This document shows positions 1 through 8,213 of a DNA stretch of 23,901 bases, in pieces. The notes under the pieces were generated by a model. It made no database searches. It was given only the letters and a program-made list of their open reading frames with translations, and was not told the DNA's origin. The first letter of the stretch is position 1, and each line of letters begins with the position of its first letter. The stretch is from JBFELO01 sp041552055 (GTDB taxonomy: Bacteria; Acidobacteriota; Thermoanaerobaculia; Thermoanaerobaculales; Sulfomarinibacteraceae), in assembly GCA_041552055.1 (NCBI GenBank), contig JBFELO010000072.1, positions 1-23,901 on the forward strand. The letters are read 5' to 3'. Position numbers and translations under genes: made by a program.

Positions 1-956
1 CGACGGTGTGGAGCTTCTACATCTTCGGTGATCTGTACAACTCGCTGATGGTGGCGACATTTTTCGCGTTTCTCAACGACAGCGTGTCCCCGACACAGGC
101 ACGCCGACTGTACGGCCCGATCCTCCTCGGCGGCGTCTGTGGCGGAGCCTTCGGATCGATGTTCGTACGGGCCGAGATCGATCGCTTCAATCTGTCTACC
201 TGGACACTCATCTGTACTGCGATCACCGTGCTGGTGGTCGTGGTGGCGGCCCTCGCCGGTCGCGTCGTGGCACGGCGGGGTGAGGTGACAGCCGACACGC
301 GGGCACCTGATGAGTCAGCCTCAAAGCGGGGCGGACTCGCGCTCGAGGGCGTCAGGCTGGTGTTCCGGTCCCGCTACCTGCTCGCGATCGTGGGCCTGGT
401 TGGGCTTTACGAGATCGTGTCCACGCTGCTCGACTACCAGTTCACTGCAACCGTGGCCCACTACATCGTAGGCGACACTGCGAAACACTTCTCGACCGTG
501 TACGCGATCACCAACGGCGTTGCCCTGTTCGTCCAGCTCTTCCTGACCGCCAACATCATGACCCGGTTCGGGCTGCGGGCCGCGCTGTTGGTGATGCCGT
601 GCCTGATCCTCGGGGCGTCGGGGCTGTTCGTGCTTCTCCCGATCTTGTGGGTCGGCTCTTCGCTCAACACGGCCGACAACGCCTTCAACTACTCGATCAA
701 CCAGAGTGCGCGCGAGTCCCTGTACACGCCGCTCAGCCGTGACGAGAAGTACAAGGCCAAGGCGTTCATCGACATGTTCCTGTACCGGACCGCCAAGGTC
801 GTGGCGATCGGCGTCGCACTCGTTCTTGGAGCCTGCTTCGAGGAGTTCACCGCCGTGCGCTGGCTGTCGGTCATCACCATCTGCCTGGCCTGTGTGTGGA
901 TCGTGGTTGCGAGGTACGCGGGCGACAGGTTCCACGAGATGACCGACCGCGCGTGA
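1..956 (+). CDS. Npt1/Npt2-type nucleotide transporter-like MFS membrane protein (5' truncated)
   Basis: The frame is open from the left edge; the GTG at 6 is probably an internal valine, so the N-terminus lies outside the window. About 317 residues are visible, with several hydrophobic helices. The stretch NYSINQSARESLYTPLSR followed by DEKYKAKAFIDMF matches the conserved loop of ATP:ADP-antiporter-like (TlcC/NTT, Npt1/Npt2) carriers, as does the RLYGPILLGGVCGGAFGS segment near the visible start. Classical members exchange ATP for ADP in energy parasites, but free-living bacteria carry many relatives of unknown substrate, so I do not claim ATP transport. It is an inner-membrane protein. It ends with TGA 201 bp before the start of the next gene. 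The family call is fairly secure and the substrate is unknown. Confidence 0.7.
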   Translation, partial: TVWSFYIFGDLYNSLMVATFFAFLNDSVSPTQARRLYGPILLGGVCGGAFGSMFVRAEIDRFNLSTWTLICTAITVLVVVVAALAGRVVARRGEVTADTRAPDESASKRGGLALEGVRLVFRSRYLLAIVGLVGLYEIVSTLLDYQFTATVAHYIVGDTAKHFSTVYAITNGVALFVQLFLTANIMTRFGLRAALLVMPCLILGASGLFVLLPILWVGSSLNTADNAFNYSINQSARESLYTPLSRDEKYKAKAFIDMFLYRTAKVVAIGVALVLGACFEEFTAVRWLSVITICLACVWIVVARYAGDRFHEMTDRA

Positions 957-1037
957 GTGGCGGCGGCCTCTCGCCAGGCCGTGCCGGGTGTGTTGACGAT
1001 CGGAACCGTAACACCTAGCATGCCTTGTGGTACAAGA

Positions 1038-1056
1038 AAAGGTGACGACCACCTTT
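1038..1056 (+). other. Small stem-loop between the transporter and the exported protein gene
   Basis: AAAGGTG (1038-1044) and CACCTTT (1050-1056) form a perfect 7-bp stem with a 5-nt loop, 82 bp after the transporter stop codon. Only three T residues end the stem and no longer T-tract follows, so it would be a weak terminator at best. It could instead be a protein-binding site or chance. Confidence 0.25.
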
Positions 1057-1157
1057 CGGTGTTTGCTCTGACGACGCTCAGAGGGGATTTGACCGGCCGG
1101 CGAATGCGAGGATCATGCTCGGATCGGGACGCGAGCGCCGGCCGGGAGGGAGGTAAT

Positions 1158-2408
1158 ATGTCGGTTCACAGGCGGTCCAGGAGAATGCACACTGCTGGGT
1201 GTCGGGTGTCGCTGGTGATGCTCGCGCTGGCCCTCGCGTGGACGATTTCCGCTCCGGCCCGGGGGGCCGAGTTCTACATTCCGGCTGCGGCCCACCTCGA
1301 AGGCGCGGCCTCCACCTTCTGGCAGACGGACGTCATGCTCCAGGCGAGCGGCTCGGGCAGCTCCTGTTTTGCCTTCGAGCTTCTGGAGACCGGCCAGGAG
1401 AACTCGGACCCCCAGCGGTACGAGCCTGCCGAGTGTCTGGCGCAGGGCACTGCCGCATTGATCGAGGACATCCTGCTCGAGGGTTTTGGCTACACCGGGA
1501 GTGGTGCGCTCAGGGTGATCGCCGAGGACGATGCGATGATCTCCAGCCGCACCTACAACATCTCTGACGAGGGCACCTTCGGCCAGTTCGTCCAGGCGAT
1601 TGTCGACGATCAGGCGTTCGACTCATCACACACGGCCTTCCTCAACGGCCTCAGAGGATCGGCCGACCGAGGGACCGGGTTCCGCTCCAACATCGGGTTC
1701 CTCAACGTCAGCGACGAGGCCGTGGAGTTGCGGGTCCGCCTGTTCGATGGCAGCGGCGATGAGTGGCACAGTTTCAACGTGGATCTCGACCCGTACGGGC
1801 ATGACCAGGTCAACCGGGTGTATCACCGGGGGGTCTTTCCTCCCGGGGTCGCCACCGTGTTCGGCTTCGCGACGGTCGAGATCGTGTCCGGCCCGGGCCG
1901 TTTCCTGGTCTACGCCAGCCTGGTGGACAACCGGACCGGCGACGGAACCTACATTCCCGGCCGACTGGAGGGCACTGTCGCGACCCCGCCGCCCACGCCG
2001 ACTCCACCGCCGTCCCCATCGGATGTGGTGGTGCACATGGTGGGTGGGGAAGCGTACCGGCTCGACATCCATGACATCTGGTTCTGCCTGTCGAACCAGT
2101 GCACCAGAACCCTGCGGCTGGACGACGAGGAGGGGGAGCGGTTCGAGTTCGAGCTCAGTGAGGTGGACTACGTTGACGGGCCGTCCAACAAGGTCGTGTG
2201 GGCGGTCGGGACCTGCCTCGATCCGACCATGAGGCGCGACCGTTTCTACGTGAAGACCCACGGGTGTGAGACCTCGGACCACTATGTCTGGTACAACTGC
2301 AACATCGGTCTGAACCGCGAGGATCTCGCCATCGTCGGGGTAGACTCGAACACCGGAGAGGACCTGAGTCTGAAGTTCCTGGACATCGAGCGGATCGAAT
2401 TCCCCTGA
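1158..2408 (+). CDS. Exported two-domain protein with proline-rich linker, function unknown
   Basis: The start is ATG 1158, preceded by GGGAGGGAGGT. The frame stays open back to 957, but that upstream translation looks non-coding. The protein has 416 residues. Residues 1-37 form an Arg-rich signal peptide with likely cleavage after ARGA. Residues 38-274 are a beta-rich region opening FYIPAAAHLEGAASTFWQTD. This is a pattern I associate with Acidobacteria surface proteins, in which an Ig-like module appears about twice; the second copy would be around residues 155-255. A linker of TPPPTPTPPPSPSD (about 275-290) separates a roughly 125-residue C-terminal domain with five cysteines (CLSNQC, CLDPT, HGCE, YNCN), which could form disulfides outside the cytoplasm. 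I recognise no enzyme motif. A surface or periplasmic binding role is a guess. Confidence 0.75.
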   Translation: MSVHRRSRRMHTAGCRVSLVMLALALAWTISAPARGAEFYIPAAAHLEGAASTFWQTDVMLQASGSGSSCFAFELLETGQENSDPQRYEPAECLAQGTAALIEDILLEGFGYTGSGALRVIAEDDAMISSRTYNISDEGTFGQFVQAIVDDQAFDSSHTAFLNGLRGSADRGTGFRSNIGFLNVSDEAVELRVRLFDGSGDEWHSFNVDLDPYGHDQVNRVYHRGVFPPGVATVFGFATVEIVSGPGRFLVYASLVDNRTGDGTYIPGRLEGTVATPPPTPTPPPSPSDVVVHMVGGEAYRLDIHDIWFCLSNQCTRTLRLDDEEGERFEFELSEVDYVDGPSNKVVWAVGTCLDPTMRRDRFYVKTHGCETSDHYVWYNCNIGLNREDLAIVGVDSNTGEDLSLKFLDIERIEFP

Positions 2409-2491
2409 CCCGTCCTTCTCGTCGGATGTCCGCTGCGGGTCACGCGCCGGTGTGGCGACGCGTCGAAGCGGCGTGAGTCACACGCCACAGG

Positions 2492-3805
2492 TCACGGCCG
2501 CTCCAGCACGCGGTCGGCCTTGCGGTCGGTGGTCAGCAGCAGGGCGGCCGCGATCAGGGCGATCACTCCAAGTCCGGCGAACATGAGTTGGCTGGCCGTG
2601 TAGTCGCCCGTCGACTCCCGCAGCGCACCATTCAGCTTTGGGAAAGCGAACAGTCCGACGTTCTGGATCTGGGTCATCACGCCGAACGCCGTACCCACCA
2701 TGTTCTTCCTCACGAGCAGGGGAACCGCGGGCCACAGCGCCGCCGGTACCAGCACGAACGCGGCGCCGAGCACGATCATGGGGTAGCGCGGTGCGAGGTG
2801 GGTGAAACCGAGGACGAGGTGGCTGACGATCAGAAGGGCCGATCCCAGGATCATGATGCTCGCCCTGCGTCCAAACCGGTCCACGAATCGTCCCGCGAAC
2901 GGCGCGCAGACCATCGACGCAAAGATGATGATCGACGTCGTTCCCGGGGCGGTGGAGAACATGTGCAGGAAGTTCGACAGCGCTTCCTTGAGGAACGACC
3001 CGCCCGCGCCGATCGCATCCGGCAGGTGCCACTTCTCGTGGAAAAAGTTGGTCGACAGTGACGTGAACGGGAAGATCGCCGAGTAGAACGTGAAACACAG
3101 CGCGGTGATGAGCCAGAACGATCGGCCCAGGTTCTTGATCTCGCCAAGGACGATACGGTCGCCCGCCTCCTCCTCTTTGAGTCCGAGGATCGCCGTTCCG
3201 CGGCGATCGAGTACTACGTAGACCACGGTTCCCAGCAGGCTCAGGCCGCACAGCCCGGCGGCGACCCACAGGGCGGCGTAAGGTCCCATCCTGTCGGCGA
3301 TGAGGGCCTCCGTGTTGAAGCTGAAGAGGGTACCCAGGCGGCTGATCGTGAGGGTGACTCCGAAGGCCAGGGCGAGTTCCTTGCCGCGGAACCAGCGCAC
3401 GAGGATGGCGTTCTGCGCCACGAGGGCCGCCTCGGAACCGTAGCCGAACACGAACCGTCCGGCGTACATCGGCCAGAAGCTCGGAGCCAGGGCGACGATG
3501 ACCGCCCCGAGGGTAATCAGGCTCGAGAACAGCAGACTGGCACGCCTCGTGCCGATGCGATCGATCACGAAACCGGCCAGGAACAGGAAGAGAAGGGGCC
3601 CGAGGCTGTACACGCTGTACAGGTCGCCGATTCGCTCCTGGCCGATGTTCAGGGTGTTCATGAGCGAGTTCTCGATCGCGCCGATCGCGTCATACGCGAA
3701 GTAGGAGCCGTACATCATGAAGGCGGCAAAGAACAGGACCGTGAAGCGGTACGGGCGGCGGGAAGGGTGGAACCATCCCTGGGTCTGGGTCGCGGCGTCG
3801 CTCAT
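2492..3805 (-). CDS. MFS transporter resembling the animal MFSD1 family
   Basis: This is a twelve-helix major facilitator of 437 residues. I chose ATG 3805 (start MSDAATQ) because GGAGAGGAG lies just upstream on this strand; a TTG at 3835 would add 10 residues without a better site. The N-terminal half reads YGSYFAYDAIGAIENSL, then YSVYSLGPLLFLFLAGFVIDR, then GRFVFGYGSEAALVAQNAIL and WFRGKELALAFG. From memory these line up well with vertebrate MFSD1 (GSYFCYDNPAALQ, GGFLIDR, GRFVFGIGGESLAVAQNTY, WFKGKELNLVFG). MFSD1 is a lysosomal dipeptide exporter, so peptide or amino-acid transport is possible, but that transfer of function is inference. The gene is monocistronic and convergent with the upstream plus-strand gene, with 83 bp between the stop codons. 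Confidence 0.8.
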   Translation of the reverse strand: MSDAATQTQGWFHPSRRPYRFTVLFFAAFMMYGSYFAYDAIGAIENSLMNTLNIGQERIGDLYSVYSLGPLLFLFLAGFVIDRIGTRRASLLFSSLITLGAVIVALAPSFWPMYAGRFVFGYGSEAALVAQNAILVRWFRGKELALAFGVTLTISRLGTLFSFNTEALIADRMGPYAALWVAAGLCGLSLLGTVVYVVLDRRGTAILGLKEEEAGDRIVLGEIKNLGRSFWLITALCFTFYSAIFPFTSLSTNFFHEKWHLPDAIGAGGSFLKEALSNFLHMFSTAPGTTSIIIFASMVCAPFAGRFVDRFGRRASIMILGSALLIVSHLVLGFTHLAPRYPMIVLGAAFVLVPAALWPAVPLLVRKNMVGTAFGVMTQIQNVGLFAFPKLNGALRESTGDYTASQLMFAGLGVIALIAAALLLTTDRKADRVLERP

Positions 3806-3919
3806 GGCGCTCCTCTCCGGGGCCGAGTTGGCCAATCATAGACGAGAACGGGGTGTTTTCGCGTGCCGTGGGAGGTCACCGACACGGTGCCGACGCGAAA
3901 CCGTCCCGGCAACAGTGGT

Positions 3920-4141
3920 TCAAGTGCGCAGGGCCGCGACCGAGCCGTCGCTCAGCCCACAGTCGCCACCGGAGTCACCGGTCGACCCGTCGTACAGCGG
4001 GCTCGCGAAGGTCAGCCCGGCCGACCAGTCAATCGTTCCGCCAGGGCAGTTTGTGTCCTCGAGCCAGATCAGGCCGGTCATGTTGTCGGTCACGGTGCCG
4101 TCGCCGTTGTCGGTGAAGCGCGGGACCGCGCACCATTCACC
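3920..4141 (-). pseudogene. Truncated DUF1566 (Lcl C-terminal-like) gene remnant
   Basis: On the minus strand, residues WCAVPRFTDNGDGTVTDNMT, GLIWLEDTNC and CGLSDGS are the first half of a DUF1566 domain. The frame then ends in a stop at 3920-3922 (SVAALRT*). The WRLPN-type second half is absent in all three minus-strand frames between there and the MFS gene. No signal peptide precedes the domain: the open frame continues to 4306 but is unlike the intact family N-terminus. The segment 4055-4117 is closely similar at nucleotide level to 15666-15728, the DUF1566 gene at 15319-16023. It is best read as a fragment truncated at both ends. A short domain-only protein is possible but unlikely. The flanking 4142-4364 carries no gene I can support. 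Confidence 0.7.
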
Positions 4142-4240
4142 GCGTTTCCCGCCCACTGTGTAGGGCGGCGACGAGTTGATACGAGTTGAGGCGAATATTG
4201 GGCTGTCAAGAGAGAGCGTCAAATCGAGAGAGTTCACCTG

Positions 4241-4258
4241 ATTGAGGAATTCTTCAAT
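4241..4258. promoter_or_regulatory. AT-rich near-perfect palindrome, possible operator
   Basis: ATTGAGGAATTCTTCAAT reads as an 18-bp palindrome centred on GAATTC, with one mismatched pair. It lies about 105 bp upstream of the likely GTG start of the exported protein, inside a locally AT-richer stretch of a GC-rich region. It could bind a dimeric regulator. I know of no named regulator for it. Confidence 0.35.
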
Positions 4259-4351
4259 TGGAGAGTGCGATTCGAACCCAGGTGCGGATGGTCCAGGGAT
4301 GAACACCGTTGACTGTGACGTGTTTCACCGTCGACGGGGCGTGGCTCGGGG

Positions 4352-4357
4352 CTACAC
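4352..4357 (+). promoter_or_regulatory. Possible -10 element of the exported protein gene (near-leaderless)
   Basis: TACACT lies 7 nt before the GTG at 4365, so transcription would start almost at the initiation codon. The region just before the GTG has no good Shine-Dalgarno sequence, which fits a leaderless start. No convincing -35 box is present at 16-18 bp; a TTGACT at 4309 is too far upstream. Confidence 0.3.
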
Positions 4358-4364
4358 TCGACAG

Positions 4365-5447
4365 GTGAACAGACACGCGTGCGCCACCGTTGAGGTCCCC
4401 CGCACGCCGCGTTCGGGGCTATGGATTTGGCTTGCCAGGACGGCGCTGGTCGCGCTCGCCCTGACGGTGGCCGTCTCCCCGCGGGCCGCGTTCGCCGACT
4501 CACCCGAGGCGGCGGGCTGCGCGGTCTTCCCGGTCGACAACATCTGGAACGTGCCGGTGGACCATCTTCCGGTCGACGCCAACTCCGACGCTTATATCAC
4601 CACCATCGGCCCAGACGTCGGCGTCCACCCCGAATTCGGCACGGTCTGGGCCGGCGCGCCCATCGGTATTCCATGGGTGGCCGTGCCGGGCACCCAACCC
4701 GAGGTGCTGGTGAGCTTCACCTACGCCGGCGAGAGCGATCCGGGACCCTACCCGATCCCCCCCGATGCGCCGATCGAGGGTGGTCCTGCGAGCACCGGCG
4801 ATCGCCACGTGCTGGCGCTCGAGCGGACGACGTGCAGCCTGTACGAGCTGTTCTACGCCTTTCCCCATGACGACGGCGCGTGGTGGACCGCCGGTTCCGG
4901 TGCGGTGTTCGAGCTCGAGTCACACGCCCTGCGGCCTGAGACCTGGACCTCGGCCGACGCTGCCGGACTGCCGATCCTGCCCGGGCTCGTGCGCTATGAG
5001 GAGGTGGCGGCGGGCCAGATTCGCCACACGCTCCGCTTCACCGCTCCCCAGACCCGTCGTGCCTACGTCTGGCCGGCGCGTCACTACGCCTCGAGCCTCA
5101 CCGGCAACCAGTACCCGCCGATGGGCCAGCGGTTCCGGCTGCGTGCCGACTTCGACGTGTCGTCGTTTTCGCCGCCGGTCCAGACCATCCTCCGGGCGCT
5201 CAAGAAGTACGGCATGATGCTCGCCGACAACGGCTCGGCGTGGTACCTGTCCGGTGCGCCCGACCCGCGATGGGACGACGAAACCCTGGTGAGCGAGCTG
5301 CGCCTGGTCAAGGGCTCCGACTTCGAGGCGGTCGACGCTTCGTCGCTGATGGTGGACCCGGAGTCGGGCCAGACGAACTTCACGGGCATCTTCTCGGACG
5401 GCTTCGAGTGGGGTGAGACCGGTGCGTGGTCGTCATCCCTACCATAA
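4365..5447 (+). CDS. Exported protein with DGFE-type C-terminal tail, function unknown
   Basis: GTG 4365 gives 360 residues with a classic signal peptide: basic start, hydrophobic core around residues 20-40, AFA|D cleavage after residue 44. The open frame reaches back to 4242, but the added residues look non-coding. ATG 4299 is an alternative and would give a poor signal peptide. The mature protein begins with CAVFPVDNIWNVPVDHLPVD and is rich in aromatic residues and Pro. It includes HVLALERTTCSLYELFYAFP and a C-terminal block PVQTILRALKKYGMMLADNG. I recognise no named domain. The last residues, FSDGFEWGETGAWSSSLP, resemble a short tail I have seen on diverse secreted proteins of Acidobacteria and some Proteobacteria, so it may be a sorting or processing signal. 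The gene is convergent with the metalloprotease gene, 87 bp away. Confidence 0.7.
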   Translation: MNRHACATVEVPRTPRSGLWIWLARTALVALALTVAVSPRAAFADSPEAAGCAVFPVDNIWNVPVDHLPVDANSDAYITTIGPDVGVHPEFGTVWAGAPIGIPWVAVPGTQPEVLVSFTYAGESDPGPYPIPPDAPIEGGPASTGDRHVLALERTTCSLYELFYAFPHDDGAWWTAGSGAVFELESHALRPETWTSADAAGLPILPGLVRYEEVAAGQIRHTLRFTAPQTRRAYVWPARHYASSLTGNQYPPMGQRFRLRADFDVSSFSPPVQTILRALKKYGMMLADNGSAWYLSGAPDPRWDDETLVSELRLVKGSDFEAVDASSLMVDPESGQTNFTGIFSDGFEWGETGAWSSSLP

Positions 5448-5534
5448 GGCGAAACCCGCTACGATGAGCGCCCGCAGCGTCGTCGGGCTCCAATACCGAC
5501 GCCAACAAGCCCTGGCTCAGGCGTTGGGCGACGC

Positions 5535-8213
5535 TCACGGACGGTGGCGGCCGGCGGCTCTCCGTGGAGCGGTGACCCGCACCTCTGGAATTGTGAAACG
5601 CTCGACCGTAGCGGTCGTCACCCACTGGCCCCAGTCAGGGACGCGTGGAGTGGTCGTGCCGCCGGTCACCAGCACGCTGCCGTCGGCGAGCGGGCTGGCG
5701 GTGTGGCCGTAGCGCGGCTCGGTCATCCGGGCCACGGCGGTCCAGGTGCCGGCCGCCGGATCGTACATCTCAACGGTTCGAAGGGCGATGCCGTGGCGGT
5801 CGGCTCCTCCGGTGACGAGGACGTGGCCTGACTCGAGGAGCGTCACGTCGGGGCTCGACCTGGTTTCGTTCATCGCCGTACCGGAGGACCAGCGCTCGGT
5901 GGCGGGGTCGAAAAACTCGGAGAGGCGAGTGAAACGCCCCCCGATCAGCATGACGCGGCCGTCCAGCAGGCGCACCGCCGCGTGCTCCCACCGATCGTAC
6001 TCCGGGTCGGCGATCCGTCGCCAGGTGTTGGAAGCCGGGTCGTAGATCCGCGTGGAGTAGTAGCCGGTCATCAGGACGCGGCCGTCCGCGAGCGTCGTGA
6101 GGCCCGAGTACAGCAGCCACTCGTCGATCGAGCCGGCCGCGCCCCAGGTCTCGCTCCGTGGGTCGAAGACTTCTGCGGGTGCCACGCGATTCGAGCAGTC
6201 GCCCCCCTCGTTGAACCAGCAGCCGCCGGCGACGAGCACCCGGCCGTCAGCCAGGCGCACGGCCGAGTGCAGCAGTCTGTCGTGGGCGAGCTGCCCGGTG
6301 ATTTGCCATGAGTCGGTTCGTGGGTCGTACATCTCGGCGTTTACAGGGTCGTTCGGCGTGCTGCCCACCACCAGCACGCGTCCGTCATCGAGCAAGACAG
6401 CCCCGGCGTGGATGAATCGGCCGCTGCTCGGGCCGGTCGGGCTCCAGCTCGAGGCTGCGGGGTCGAACACCCCGGCGGGACGGTTGCCTCCGGCGACGAG
6501 CACCCGGCCGTCGGTCAACACCGTGGCGGAGTGCATCGCCCTCGGAGCACTCAGCGGCGGTGCCCGGCGCCACTGCCAGCACCGGGGGTCGTCGCAGACC
6601 AGCACCGATCCGTCACGCCAGCAGGAGGATTCGCCGAGGGTGGTCTCGAGCCGCCACGGGCGGAGGCCGAGACTGTCAAAGGTCTGCCCCACGACGGCGT
6701 CGGGATGCCAGCCGGAATCGATCCACCATCCGATGGAAACTGCACCGCTGCAGTTGGCGAGCTCGGCGGAACCCTCGAACCGGACCGGGACGCCGGGCCA
6801 GGCCGTGCTCGGCGCCACGGCATCGCAGTAGATGGCGCACCCCGACCCGAGGGAGGCGCGAAAACCCATCGCACCGTCTACCGACGAGAGCGCATCGATC
6901 ATCAGTTGGGTGGGCGCCCCGTCGTACCGGTGCGAGCTCGGCGTGGTGTCCGGGCCGAAGGTGTCTCCGGGGAGGTAGAAGTCGCCGGCGTCCGCCCGCT
7001 CGCCGCGCTCGATCTGCTCGAGACCGTCCGCCTCCATCAGGCGCAGCAGCTTGTGGTCCGTGTTCGAGTTGTTGTTGAGAAACAAACCATCCGGCGCGAG
7101 CCGGGCGTCCACGTGCCACACCAGCAGGCCGTCGGACGGGTAGGCGGCATCGTTCCCGAGCCGCCGCCGGTGCTGGACCATGAAGTACTCGCCGAAAGGG
7201 TCGAGCTGCGGGTCACCGTGCATGAGCAACGCCGCTTCGGGCTCCGCGTCGGACGGTCCGAGGACCACCTCGCTCGTGCCCTCGTGCTCCACGCGGGGAT
7301 CGACCCACCCCAACAGGAACTTGCTGAAGCAGTTGTGGTCGCCGAAGTTGCGGTCCATCATGTCGAGACCGCCAACCCCGCCGCGCGGCCCCTCGCCGTC
7401 GACCCCGGCCGATCCGTCGTAGTCGTAGAGGTCGGGCAACCCGAGCGCGTGGCCCGTTTCGTGAATGGCGGTGCCGGCGTGATAGGGCGCCGGTCCCTCG
7501 CCCAGCCAGGAGAACGACCCGAGCCGTTTACCGTCTACCGTGTACGAGTCGTCCGAGAACGGCAGGTACATGGCCCACCAGAAGTCGCCCCACTCGTCGG
7601 GCGGACCGGCGTAGATCACGAAGAAATACTCGATCCGGCCGTCGCCGTCGTTGTCGTAGCGAGCGAAGTCGTGCCCCTGATGGTCGAAGTGGGAGATCGC
7701 CTCGAAGATCAGCCGGTAGCGCGCGGCCATGGTGCGCTCGACCGAGCGGCGCGGATAGGGCGCACGGTACCAGCCGAGCGTCGTGCCCCTCAGGTCGAGC
7801 TGCCCGTAGGAGGATCGACGGTAGTAGTCGCGCACGCTCTCGGAGGGGTAGCGCGATGGTTGACCTTCTCCGAATATGCCGCTGTCGATTTCCGAGGCGT
7901 CGAGCTCGCCGCGGTGATCGCTGAACTCGATCAACAGCGCGAATACCCTGGGGTTGCCGGTCGCGGGCAGGTAGTAGGGAAACGTCACCTGCTTCGGCAC
8001 GGCGACTCCGATCCTGTCGGCGAGCCCGCGCACGAGGTGCGGTGCGACCCGGTGGTTGCCGATCCGGTAGGCGGCCGCGACCCGCCGTGCCAGCGTGCCG
8101 TCGCGGCGGTAGCGCTCGACCTGATCCGGTGTGGGCGGCTGCAGTGCCCACGCCTGGTAGGTCAGCGCGAGGAAGCTGATGAGCACGCCTCTGAGCGTCG
8201 AGTACACAGCCAC
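5535..8213 (-). CDS. Secreted M6-family metalloprotease fused to C-terminal kelch repeats
   Basis: The protein has 892 residues and starts at GTG 8213, with GGGAAGG 6 nt upstream. Residues 1 to about 24 form a signal peptide. The protease domain runs to about residue 455. It carries HETGH at 251-255 in the extended motif HETGHALGLPD, where H251 and H255 bind zinc, E252 is catalytic and D261 is the likely third ligand, as in immune-inhibitor-A (M6) peptidases. FARYDNDGDGRIEYF and LYDYDGSAGVDGEG look like calcium-binding loops. Residues around 460-545 form a Cys-containing Ig- or PKD-like linker. Residues around 548-880 hold about six kelch units (HSATVLTDGRVLVAGG, HAGAVLLDDGRVLVVG, HSAVRLADGRVLVAGG and so on), predicting one beta-propeller. 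The enzyme would digest extracellular protein, with the propeller as binding module. The gene is monocistronic and divergent from the DUF6351 gene. Confidence 0.85.
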   Translation of the reverse strand: MAVYSTLRGVLISFLALTYQAWALQPPTPDQVERYRRDGTLARRVAAAYRIGNHRVAPHLVRGLADRIGVAVPKQVTFPYYLPATGNPRVFALLIEFSDHRGELDASEIDSGIFGEGQPSRYPSESVRDYYRRSSYGQLDLRGTTLGWYRAPYPRRSVERTMAARYRLIFEAISHFDHQGHDFARYDNDGDGRIEYFFVIYAGPPDEWGDFWWAMYLPFSDDSYTVDGKRLGSFSWLGEGPAPYHAGTAIHETGHALGLPDLYDYDGSAGVDGEGPRGGVGGLDMMDRNFGDHNCFSKFLLGWVDPRVEHEGTSEVVLGPSDAEPEAALLMHGDPQLDPFGEYFMVQHRRRLGNDAAYPSDGLLVWHVDARLAPDGLFLNNNSNTDHKLLRLMEADGLEQIERGERADAGDFYLPGDTFGPDTTPSSHRYDGAPTQLMIDALSSVDGAMGFRASLGSGCAIYCDAVAPSTAWPGVPVRFEGSAELANCSGAVSIGWWIDSGWHPDAVVGQTFDSLGLRPWRLETTLGESSCWRDGSVLVCDDPRCWQWRRAPPLSAPRAMHSATVLTDGRVLVAGGNRPAGVFDPAASSWSPTGPSSGRFIHAGAVLLDDGRVLVVGSTPNDPVNAEMYDPRTDSWQITGQLAHDRLLHSAVRLADGRVLVAGGCWFNEGGDCSNRVAPAEVFDPRSETWGAAGSIDEWLLYSGLTTLADGRVLMTGYYSTRIYDPASNTWRRIADPEYDRWEHAAVRLLDGRVMLIGGRFTRLSEFFDPATERWSSGTAMNETRSSPDVTLLESGHVLVTGGADRHGIALRTVEMYDPAAGTWTAVARMTEPRYGHTASPLADGSVLVTGGTTTPRVPDWGQWVTTATVERFTIPEVRVTAPRRAAGRHRP

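Noticed and set aside
957..1157. Upstream extension of the exported protein to 957
   Set aside because: A signal peptide and strong ribosome-binding site begin at 1158; the upstream residues look non-coding.
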